Of a stretch of 56,352 nucleotides of DNA, positions 44,151 to 51,160 are shown piece by piece; the first letter of the stretch is position 1; every line of letters begins with the position of its first letter. Origin of the DNA: CAZZBK01 sp964652155. GTDB taxonomy: Bacteria; Planctomycetota; Planctomycetia; Pirellulales; PNKZ01. The translations under genes were made by a program, and so were the position numbers. Under the pieces are notes generated by a model. The model was not told the origin of the DNA, ran no database searches, and worked only from the letters and a program-made list of their open reading frames with translations. The stretch covers positions 1 to 56,352 of the forward strand of contig CAZZBK010000018.1 of NCBI GenBank assembly GCA_964652155.1, read 5' to 3'.

Positions 44151-44211
44151 GCTGCCGACCGGCAGCTCCCGAGCAGCGCGAGCGCAGGGCACCCCCTACG
44201 ACCCGCTCGGG
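44151..44211 (-). promoter_or_regulatory. Structured 5' leader of ppdK (two hairpins)
   Basis: Within the predicted ~120-nt leader, CCCGAGC (44168-44174) pairs with GCTCGGG (44205-44211) around a GC-rich 30-nt loop, and next to it GCTGCCG/CGGCAGC (44151-44166) forms a tight hairpin. The outer stem begins about 8 nt after the predicted transcription start. It could be an attenuator, protein site or stability element; nothing matches a riboswitch I know. Confidence 0.4.
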
Positions 44212-44225
44212 AATAAGCCACGTAG

Positions 44226-44253
44226 ATTATCAACGGCCCAAGGGGGTCGTCAA
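44226..44253 (-). promoter_or_regulatory. Sigma-70-type promoter of ppdK
   Basis: On the minus strand: TTGACG (-35, 5 of 6), 16 nt, GATAAT (-10, 5 of 6). Predicted start near 44219, about 120 nt before the ppdK ATG. Confidence 0.6.
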
Positions 44254-44628
44254 GGAGCTACTTGGGGCGACTCGGTCTGAAATGCCTGCTCATTTCTGAC
44301 TTCAAAAATGGCTAGACTGCGAGTCCAAGGAGTCACGGTGGACATCGGCCAAATTATTGGGGGGCCTGCTCGCATGTGCGACCACAACCACAATGATCTT
44401 GTGCTACTTTCGCTTCAGCCAGAATTCGTAGCTTCACGTCGCGTCCTCNNNNNNNNNNNNNNNNNNNNNNNNNNNNNNNNNNNNNNNNNNNNNNNNNNNN
44501 NNNNNNNNNNNNNNNNNNNNNNNNNNNNNNNNNNNNNNNNNNNNNNNNCCCGCGTGTTACGGCGAGCGGTTAATCGACCTGGGCGGATAACGGTTCTCTG
44601 AGTGGGGGAAAACCCCGTCGGCCCCCGA
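44254..44628. other. Non-coding stretch with scaffold gap between ppdK and mqnA
   Basis: No gene is visible on either side of the gap (195 nt left, 80 nt right). The right flank holds a G-run/C-run pair (44603-44626) upstream of the mqnA promoter. A small gene hidden in the gap cannot be ruled out. Confidence 0.5.
44449..44548. other. Assembly gap (100 N)
   Basis: Exactly 100 consecutive N. A round number like this is normally a placeholder, so the true distance between ppdK and mqnA is unknown. Confidence 0.99.
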
Positions 44629-44657
44629 TTGTTCACCCTGTCACCTAACGCTAGAAT
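44629..44657 (+). promoter_or_regulatory. Sigma-70-type promoter of mqnA, apparently leaderless
   Basis: TTGTTC (-35, 4 of 6), 17 nt, TAGAAT (-10, 5 of 6). The -10 box overlaps the in-frame ATG at 44656. The expected transcription start, about 7 nt downstream, coincides with the next ATG at 44665. Confidence 0.5.
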
Positions 44658-44664
44658 GCCACGT

Positions 44665-45477
44665 ATGTTAGGAACAACTCGCCCCACGCCGGGCCTGCGG
44701 GTCGGCGCGGTCAATTACCTGAATACCAAGCCGCTGATTTACGGCCTGCACGACGTTGCGCCGTCGGTCGACTTGGTGCTGGATTTACCCAGCCGGCTGG
44801 CCGACTCGCTCGCTGCCGGTCGGCTCGATATCGCTTTAATCCCCTCGGTCGAGTTTTTTCAGGACCCGGCCTACCGGATCGTTTCGGACGCCTGCATCGG
44901 CTGCCGCGGTGGTGTGCTCTCGGTCAAGCTGTTCTGCCGAAAGCCACCCGAGCAGATCCAATCGCTGGCCTTGGACGAGGGCTCGCGCACCAGCGCCGCC
45001 CTGACCCAAATCTTGTTGCACGAGCGCTACGGCATTCGTCCGCAACTCGAAACGCTCCCCATCGGCGCAACCCTGTCGGACACTTCAGCCGACGCCGTGC
45101 TGCTCATCGGCGATCGCGCGATGCACACGCCGCAGGGCTCCTTTGCCGCCGTCTGGGATTTGGGCGATGAATGGGTCCGTTGGTCAAACTTGCCGTTTGT
45201 CTTTGCCATGTGGGTCGCTCGACCCGGCGTCGACTTCCGTCAGGTCGAGCAGGTGTTGAGCCACGCCCGAGACGAAGGACTCAAGCATCTCAACGAAATC
45301 TCCCGCCGCGAGGCCCCGTTGCTCGGACTCACGCAGCCGGAATGCCTCGGGTACTTGCGGGACAATCTGTACTTTCACTTGGGCGAGCGCGAGCTGCGCG
45401 GCTTGGGGCTGTTTTATCGTTTAGCCCATCAACTCAAATTGGCTCCGTCGGGGGTGCAACTTGGTAGCTTCGATTAA
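44665..45477 (+). CDS. mqnA: Chorismate dehydratase MqnA
   Basis: Removes water from chorismate to give 3-[(1-carboxyvinyl)oxy]benzoate, the first committed step of the futalosine menaquinone pathway. 270 residues with the periplasmic-binding-protein fold. The signature RVGAVNYLNTKPLIYGL is at the N-terminus. DIALIPSVEFFQ, then SDACIGCRGGVLSVKLFCRK and AVLLIGDRAM follow. Start candidates are GTG 44602, ATG 44656 and ATG 44665; no ribosome site is seen. I chose 44665 because the only good promoter would start transcription there. It overlaps mqnC by 17 nt, implying co-translation. Confidence 0.93.
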   Translation: MLGTTRPTPGLRVGAVNYLNTKPLIYGLHDVAPSVDLVLDLPSRLADSLAAGRLDIALIPSVEFFQDPAYRIVSDACIGCRGGVLSVKLFCRKPPEQIQSLALDEGSRTSAALTQILLHERYGIRPQLETLPIGATLSDTSADAVLLIGDRAMHTPQGSFAAVWDLGDEWVRWSNLPFVFAMWVARPGVDFRQVEQVLSHARDEGLKHLNEISRREAPLLGLTQPECLGYLRDNLYFHLGERELRGLGLFYRLAHQLKLAPSGVQLGSFD

Positions 45478-46558
45478 GGCGATTCTCGACAAAGCCGTCG
45501 GTGGCGGTCGCTTGTCGCGCGACGAGGGGCTCGCGCTGCTCGAATCCCACGACCTGCTCGCCATCGGTCAGGCGGCCGACGCGGTGTGCCGACGGTTGCA
45601 CCCCGAGCCGTATCGCACCTACAACATTGATCGCAACGTCAACTATACGAACATCTGCTCGGCGGTCTGCGACTTCTGTGCGTTCTACCGCCGCCCCAAG
45701 AGTCCCGAAGGGTATGTGCTCGATCGCGAGACCATCTTCAAAAAGATTGAAGAGACCGTGGCGCTCGGCGGTGATCAGATCTTGATGCAAGGGGGCATGA
45801 ACCCCGAACTGCGTATTGAATGGTACGAGGATTTGCTGCGCGCGATCAAAGAGCGTTTTCCGACGGTGAACATCCACGCCTTCTCGCCGCCGGAAATTTT
45901 TGCACTGCACAAGCTCGAAAAGCTGCCGGTGCGAACGGTGCTCGAACGGCTCCGCTCCTCCGGGCTCGGCAGCCTGCCCGGCGGCGGAGCCGAGATCCTG
46001 GTCGACCGCGTGCGGGCCGCCATCACGCGCGGCAAGGTCATGAGCGACGATTGGCTCGATGTCTGCCGACAATGGCACCAACTCGGCGGCAAGGGATCGG
46101 CCACGATGATGTACGGGCATGTCGAAACCCTGGCCGAGCGAATCGAACACCTTGATCGAATCCGGGCGCTTCAGGATGAGACGCACGGTTTTACCGCCTT
46201 TATCTGTTGGTCGTTCCAGCCCGATCATACCGATTTAGCCAACACGCCGCGCACGGGCTCGTTCGAGTACCTCAAGAACCAAGCCGTGTCGCGGCTGTAT
46301 CTCGATAACATCCCGAATATCCAGTCGAGTTGGGTGACCCAGGGGCTCAAAATTGGCCAATTAGCCCTGCAATACGGCGCAAACGACATGGGCAGCCTGA
46401 TGATCGAGGAGAACGTGGTCGCCTCGGCCGGCACGGTTCACCACCTCACGCTGAACCAAATTCGCGACGCAATCGTCGAGAGCGGGTATATCCCTCGCCA
46501 GCGGAACGTTTTTTATCAACTGCTCGACACCTGCGTGACCGAAGTTTCCGTGGCGTAA
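45461..46558 (+). CDS. mqnC: Cyclic dehypoxanthine futalosine synthase MqnC (radical SAM)
   Basis: Radical SAM enzyme that cyclises dehypoxanthine futalosine; 365 residues. NVNYTNICSAVCDFCAFYR contains the cluster motif C66-x3-C70-x2-C73. GDQILMQGGMNPELRIEWYE, LGSLPGGGAEILVDRVR and ATMMYGHVET are family-typical. The start is TTG at 45461 inside the mqnA 3' end, with GGGGG ~7 nt upstream; no better ATG exists near the family start. It is homologous to mqnE (33494-34693), about 30% by eye, as expected for these paralogous enzymes. The steps between them (MqnB) and after them (MqnD) are not encoded here. Confidence 0.95.
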   Translation: MVASIKAILDKAVGGGRLSRDEGLALLESHDLLAIGQAADAVCRRLHPEPYRTYNIDRNVNYTNICSAVCDFCAFYRRPKSPEGYVLDRETIFKKIEETVALGGDQILMQGGMNPELRIEWYEDLLRAIKERFPTVNIHAFSPPEIFALHKLEKLPVRTVLERLRSSGLGSLPGGGAEILVDRVRAAITRGKVMSDDWLDVCRQWHQLGGKGSATMMYGHVETLAERIEHLDRIRALQDETHGFTAFICWSFQPDHTDLANTPRTGSFEYLKNQAVSRLYLDNIPNIQSSWVTQGLKIGQLALQYGANDMGSLMIEENVVASAGTVHHLTLNQIRDAIVESGYIPRQRNVFYQLLDTCVTEVSVA

Positions 46559-46571
46559 GGTATATTTCTCA

Positions 46572-46605
46572 GGCATGTCGTTGCGCCCTCGCCGGGTGAC
46601 ATGCC
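46572..46605. promoter_or_regulatory. Hairpin between mqnC and the ABC transporter genes
   Basis: GGCATGTC and GACATGCC form a perfect 8-bp stem with an 18-nt GC-rich loop, 14 nt after the mqnC stop. There is no T-run. The right arm includes an upstream ATG (46601) in frame with the ABC ATPase, which argues for the later start at 46643. Confidence 0.45.
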
Positions 46606-46642
46606 GCAGATTGCCCTGATCTTACGTCGCCGAGTTGTGCTC

Positions 46643-47419
46643 ATGATTCACGTCCGTGCGCTCGCCAAGCACTATGCCGATTTGCGCCGCGGGCGGATCA
46701 CGGCCTTGGACGGGATCAGCTTCGATGCCGTGCCCGGCGAGATTTTTGGCCTACTGGGCCCCAACGGGGCCGGCAAGACGACCGCCCTCCGCATCCTCAG
46801 CACCGTCTTGCAGCCGTCGAGCGGCACGGTCATGGTCAATGGCTTTGATGTGCTCACGCAGCCCTCGCAGGTCCGGCATCAGATCGGTTTCGTTTCGCTC
46901 AACACGGGCGTGTACGACCGCATGACCGCCTGGGAAATGGTCGAGTACTTCGGGCGACTCTATGGCCTCGAAGAAGCACGCCTGCACGAACGCATGGAGC
47001 ACCTCTTCGAGCGCTTGAAGATGAACGACATTCGCGACCGACTGGGTGGCAAAATGTCGACCGGCATGAAACAAAAGGTGTCCATCGCCCGGGCTCTGGT
47101 CCATGACCCGCCCGTGGTCGTGTTCGATGAAGCGACCTCGGGGCTCGACGTGCTCGTGGCCCGGGCGCTGCTCAACACGATTGTCGAACTTCGCGGCCAG
47201 GGGAAGTGCATCGTGTTCTCGACGCACATCATGCGCGAGGTGGAAAAGATTTGCGACCGGATTGCCATTATGCACCGCGGACACATCCTGACCGAAGGCA
47301 CGCTCGACGAGTTGCGCGAGCGGCATCAGCAACACGACTTTGAAGAACTGTTCTTCAATTTGATCAGCGATCACGACCGCCAATACGGAGCGGCTGAACT
47401 GGCCGAGCCGCTCGCATGA
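46643..47419 (+). CDS. natA: ABC transporter ATP-binding protein, NatA-like
   Basis: ATPase of an ABC-2 type exporter; 258 residues. Walker A is GPNGAGKTT, the Q-loop lies in QIGFVSLNTGVYDRMT, the signature is STGMKQKVSIARAL, Walker B is VVVFDEATSGLD and the switch His lies in FSTHIMREVEKICD. STGMKQ in place of LSGGQ is characteristic of the NatA/CcmA-like group. The ATG at 46643 fits the family start; the frame is open to 46601. Its stop overlaps the permease start (ATGA, 4 nt), so the two are translated together. NatA homologues export sodium in Bacillus, but the substrate here is unknown. Confidence 0.92.
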   Translation: MIHVRALAKHYADLRRGRITALDGISFDAVPGEIFGLLGPNGAGKTTALRILSTVLQPSSGTVMVNGFDVLTQPSQVRHQIGFVSLNTGVYDRMTAWEMVEYFGRLYGLEEARLHERMEHLFERLKMNDIRDRLGGKMSTGMKQKVSIARALVHDPPVVVFDEATSGLDVLVARALLNTIVELRGQGKCIVFSTHIMREVEKICDRIAIMHRGHILTEGTLDELRERHQQHDFEELFFNLISDHDRQYGAAELAEPLA

Positions 47420-49617
47420 ACTGGCGCAACGTCACCCTGATCCTGTCACGCGAGGTCCGCGATCAACTGCGCGACCGCCGCACGCTGTTCATGATCTTTG
47501 TGCTCCCGGTGCTGCTCTACCCGCTGTTGGGCATGAGCATGTTCCAGATCGCGCAGTTCGTGCGCGAACAGCCCGTCAAGGTATTGCTGATGGGTGCCGC
47601 CTCGCTGCCGCAAGAACCGGCCCTGATCGAGGATGGCCAGTTCGCGCTCGCGTGGTTCATCGCGGCCGAAAAGGCGGACCTGATCGTCCTGACTCGCGAT
47701 CAGGCCGATGGAGACAACGAAGCCGCGCGCCAACGGGCGAGCAAACTGGTCACCACCGGCGATTACGACGCGGTGGTCGTCGTGCCCAATGACTTCGCTC
47801 AACAATTGGCGGCGTTTCGCGAATCCATCAAGCACGTGGCATCAACTCCGCGCAAGAGCACTGAGTCGCCCGAGGTGCCGAGTCCGGCGGTCTACTTCAA
47901 CACGGCCAAGGAAAAATCTCAGATCGCCTTTTTTCGTGTTTCCCAGGTGCTGAACAACTGGAAGGAAGAGATCGGCCGCGCAAATCTAGAGAGCACGCAT
48001 CTGCCCGCCACCGCCGCGCAACCGTTCGCCGTCTCGGAACACGACTTGGCCCATGACGATCAGCGCAAGGCGGTCATGTGGTCGAAGATCCTGCCGTTCA
48101 TGCTGCTGATTTGGGCCCTGACGGGGGCGTTTTATCCGGCGGTCGACTTGTGCGCGGGAGAAAAAGAACGCGGCACGCTCGAAACGCTGCTCAGCAGTCC
48201 CGCGCTGCGCAGCGAAGTGGTCTGGGGCAAGTTGTTGACGATTATCTTGTTCAGCGCGGCGACCGCCGTGTTGAACATCGCGAGCATTGCCATCACCGGC
48301 GCGGCGGTGAGCACGCAGTTGCCCGACCTGGGCCCGCCCCCCGCCAGCGCGCCGCTCTGGCTGGCCGTGGCACTGATCCCCATGTCATGCATGTTCAGCG
48401 CGCTGTGCCTGGCGCTAGCGTCTTTCGCACGCAGCACGAAAGAAGGCCAGTATTACCTCATGCCGCTGGTGCTCATCACGTTGCCGCTGGTGATGTTGCC
48501 CATGGCGCCCGGCGTGGAGTTGACGCTGGGCAACAGCCTGATTCCGATCACGGGGGTAGTGTTGCTGTTGCGCTCGATGCTCGAGGGTGAATACCTCGCG
48601 GCCTTGCCGTATATCGCTCCCGTCACGGCCGTCACGATCCTGTCATGCTGGCTGGCCATGCGTTGGGCCATCGATCAATTCAGCAGCGAGAACGTGCTGT
48701 TCCGCGAAAGCGAACGGTTCGACATGGGGCTCTGGATTCGACACTTGCTCCGCGATCGCGAGGATACGCCCAACGTCGCGGCGGCTTTTTTCTGCGGCGT
48801 GCTGATCCTCGTGCTGCGATTTTTCATGGGGTTGGCCATCCCGCAGCCGCAGTCGTTCGATATGCTCGCGCGAACCACGCTGGTGCTGCACATTGCGGTC
48901 GTGGCGACCCCCGCGTTGCTGATGACCGTGATGCTCACGCGGAATATCCAACAAACGCTGCTCCTGCGTCGCCCGCCGCTGGCCACGCTCCCCGCCGTCG
49001 TGTTGCTCGCGATGTGCGTGAGCCCCGTCGTGCAATTATTGTCGCACTACGTCAACGAACTGTATCCGATCGACAAGCGGCTGGCGGAAACGTTTGGCCA
49101 CTTGCTCGACGGAGCGCCGCTGGGTTGGTTGCTGCTCGTGCTGGCCGTCTCGCCGGCGATTTGCGAGGAAATTGCCTATCGCGGCTTCATCTTGTCGGGG
49201 TTACGGCACCTGGGCAGCAAGTGGCGCGCGATTCTATTCTCGTCGGTGTTGTTTGGCATTACGCACAGCGTGCTGCAACAGTCGATACTCGCCAGCCTGA
49301 CCGGCGTGCTGATTGGCTACATTGCCGTGCAGACAGGCAGTTTGCTCCCGGGGATCGTGTATCACCTGGCGCACAACTCGCTGCCGCTGCTGATGATGCG
49401 CATCGACGCGAGCATGATGGAGCAGTACCCTTGGCTCGGTTGGTTGGGCAAACCCACTCAGGGCGGATTTGCCTTTCACACGTCGACGTCCATCGTGGGC
49501 GCTCTGGGCGCGCTGCTCGTGCTGCTCTGGTTCCGCACGTTGCCCTACAAGCGCACGGCCGAAGAGTCGCTCCGCGAGGCCATCGAGCATGGCTCAACCC
49601 AGCAGCCGGCGCTGTGA
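47416..49617 (+). CDS. ABC-2 permease (NatB-like) fused to a CPBP intramembrane protease
   Basis: A 733-residue two-part membrane protein. Residues 1-~430 are an ABC-2 permease: a first membrane helix after LRDRRTLFMIFVLPVLLYPL, a large extracytoplasmic loop, then a block of helices with DLCAGEKERGTLETLLSSP, the conserved ABC-2 coupling motif. Residues ~460-700 form a second helix bundle with the CPBP/Abi motifs: E584-E585-x3-R589 (CEEIAYRG), FGITH (H617) and HLAHN (H653, N654), proposed catalytic residues of glutamic-type intramembrane proteases. The frame is continuous with no stop or slippery run at the junction. The cleavage target is unknown; export and processing of a peptide or lipoprotein is one possibility. 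Confidence 0.88.
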   Translation: MNWRNVTLILSREVRDQLRDRRTLFMIFVLPVLLYPLLGMSMFQIAQFVREQPVKVLLMGAASLPQEPALIEDGQFALAWFIAAEKADLIVLTRDQADGDNEAARQRASKLVTTGDYDAVVVVPNDFAQQLAAFRESIKHVASTPRKSTESPEVPSPAVYFNTAKEKSQIAFFRVSQVLNNWKEEIGRANLESTHLPATAAQPFAVSEHDLAHDDQRKAVMWSKILPFMLLIWALTGAFYPAVDLCAGEKERGTLETLLSSPALRSEVVWGKLLTIILFSAATAVLNIASIAITGAAVSTQLPDLGPPPASAPLWLAVALIPMSCMFSALCLALASFARSTKEGQYYLMPLVLITLPLVMLPMAPGVELTLGNSLIPITGVVLLLRSMLEGEYLAALPYIAPVTAVTILSCWLAMRWAIDQFSSENVLFRESERFDMGLWIRHLLRDREDTPNVAAAFFCGVLILVLRFFMGLAIPQPQSFDMLARTTLVLHIAVVATPALLMTVMLTRNIQQTLLLRRPPLATLPAVVLLAMCVSPVVQLLSHYVNELYPIDKRLAETFGHLLDGAPLGWLLLVLAVSPAICEEIAYRGFILSGLRHLGSKWRAILFSSVLFGITHSVLQQSILASLTGVLIGYIAVQTGSLLPGIVYHLAHNSLPLLMMRIDASMMEQYPWLGWLGKPTQGGFAFHTSTSIVGALGALLVLLWFRTLPYKRTAEESLREAIEHGSTQQPAL

Positions 49618-49620
49618 AGA

Positions 49621-50334
49621 TCAGTTGCGAGTCAACAAGGGGCTGACAAGGTCGGTCCAAATCCGATACCCGGCCGCGCTCATGTGCAGCTTATCGCGAA
49701 GAAAGAGATCGCCGCGAGGTTTGCCGTCGCTCCCGAGCATGGGCTTCTCGACATCAACAAACGTCACGAACGAAAAGGACCTAGCGCGCTCGGCAACCAA
49801 GCGGTTGGCCTCGCGTTGTTGATCGATCAAGGCCCACCGCGCGGGACTCGGCTTGACGCCGATGTAAATCAACCGGGCGTCGGGTAACGCGGCATGCAGT
49901 TTGTTCGCCAGCGACACGAAATCGGCGGTCAACTGAGCGGGTGTTTTCTTGGCGGACAGATCGTTGTCGCCCGCATAGACCACCACGACCCGCGGCCGAT
50001 GCTTGAGCACCAAACGCTCAAGATAATACACCGTGTCGGCCAGATGCGAGCCGCCAAACCCTCGGTTGAGTACGTTCAGTTCAGGGAAGGACTCATGCAC
50101 GCGCCAGAGACGAATGCTCGACGAGCCGACAAAGACGACGCCGCCTGGCGTTGACGGTTCGTCCTCGTCCTGCTTCTCGTATTTAGCGACGATGGACTCC
50201 CAACGCTCAATGCGTTCGAGTTCAGCAGGAGGCACGGCCGTGGCGTTGGGCGTCGGTGCCTGCTCAGCTCCCACCGTGCCCCAGAGGAGCGAACCCAGCA
50301 ACACAACTAACGCCGACACTCGAAGGGGACTCAT
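49621..50334 (-). CDS. Exported SGNH/GDSL hydrolase
   Basis: Predicted periplasmic or surface esterase/lipase, 237 residues. An N-terminal signal peptide (SALVVLLGSLLWGTVGA, cleavage before EQ) precedes the SGNH blocks: VFVGSSSIRLW (nucleophile Ser, block I), NRGFGGSH (Gly, block II), VYAGDNDLS (Asn, block III) and DKLHMSAAGY (Asp-His, block V). Block I reads GSSS rather than GDS, as in sialate O-acetylesterase-like bacterial enzymes. Two ATGs compete: 50343 is only 1 nt from AAGGA, so 50334 (10 nt away) is preferred. Only 3 nt separate its stop from the convergent permease gene. The substrate is unknown. Confidence 0.88.
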   Translation of the reverse strand: MSPLRVSALVVLLGSLLWGTVGAEQAPTPNATAVPPAELERIERWESIVAKYEKQDEDEPSTPGGVVFVGSSSIRLWRVHESFPELNVLNRGFGGSHLADTVYYLERLVLKHRPRVVVVYAGDNDLSAKKTPAQLTADFVSLANKLHAALPDARLIYIGVKPSPARWALIDQQREANRLVAERARSFSFVTFVDVEKPMLGSDGKPRGDLFLRDKLHMSAAGYRIWTDLVSPLLTRN

Positions 50335-50555
50335 CGCAGTCATATCCTTTCAACACGGGCCGCACGCGAGTCGTTCGCTCGCTTCAAGTGACATCACCCA
50401 CAGCTTATCGAGCTGGGAGCGAGATGCCAGTACGGCACGAGAAAAAGACGAAATCGGCGCTCCGAACGTGTAGGATGGCGAGACCAGTCTGCGTACCGCG
50501 TTGGGAGCTGGTGTCGCGTGGCTGCTTGCCGATGCGGGTTATATGAGGAAATGAC

Positions 50556-51116
50556 ATGCACTTGGATCGTGAAGCGGCCTGGAAACTGGTGTGCGAGTAC
50601 ACGCAGAGTGACAGCCTGCGCAAACACATGCTGGCCGTCGAAGCGGCGTGCCGCGCGTACGCTCGTCAATTCGGCGAAGACGAACACATCTACGGACTTG
50701 TCGGCCTGCTGCATGACTTCGACTACGAGCGTTGGCCCAATCCACCTGCGCATCCGCTCGAAGGAGAAAAGATCCTGCGTCAGTTGGGTTATCCCGAGGA
50801 AATAATCTACGCGATCAAATCGCACGCCGACTATCTGACGGATTGCCCGCGGGTCTCGCGGCTCGACAAGACGCTGTACGCCTGTGATGAGCTGAGTGGC
50901 TTTACGGTGGCGGTGGCGTTGATGCGGCCGGAGAAAATTCACGGCATGCAGGCTGCCAGCGTGAAGAAGAAGATGAAGCAAAAAAGCTTTGCGGCGGCGG
51001 TTAGTCGTGACGACATCGTGCGCGGCGCGGCGGACCTGGGGGTCGACCTCGACGAACACATCCAGTTCGTCATCCGCGCGCTCGAACCCATCGCCGAGTC
51101 GCTGGGGATCGCCTAG
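50556..51116 (+). CDS. HD-domain protein (predicted metal-dependent phosphohydrolase)
   Basis: A 186-residue soluble protein. The HD superfamily ligands visible are H24 (SLRKHMLAVE), H53-D54 (LLHDFDYERW) and H90 (AIKSHADY), with a candidate last Asp in LYACDELSGF. It resembles stand-alone HDIG hydrolases whose substrates are nucleotides or nucleotide second messengers, but no specific function can be given. GAGGAA lies 6 nt before the ATG at 50556. It is divergent from the SGNH hydrolase and convergent with the sulfite reductase, with no obvious functional partner. Confidence 0.85.
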   Translation: MHLDREAAWKLVCEYTQSDSLRKHMLAVEAACRAYARQFGEDEHIYGLVGLLHDFDYERWPNPPAHPLEGEKILRQLGYPEEIIYAIKSHADYLTDCPRVSRLDKTLYACDELSGFTVAVALMRPEKIHGMQAASVKKKMKQKSFAAAVSRDDIVRGAADLGVDLDEHIQFVIRALEPIAESLGIA

Positions 51117-51160
51117 CAGCCCTCACCCGTGGTGGTCAACGCAGCTGATGCAAGCGCCAA

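Noticed and set aside
46601..46642. Upstream ATG of the ABC ATPase at 46601 as start
   Set aside because: It lies in the arm of a hairpin, adds residues (PQIALILRRRVVL) unlike the family, and has no ribosome site.
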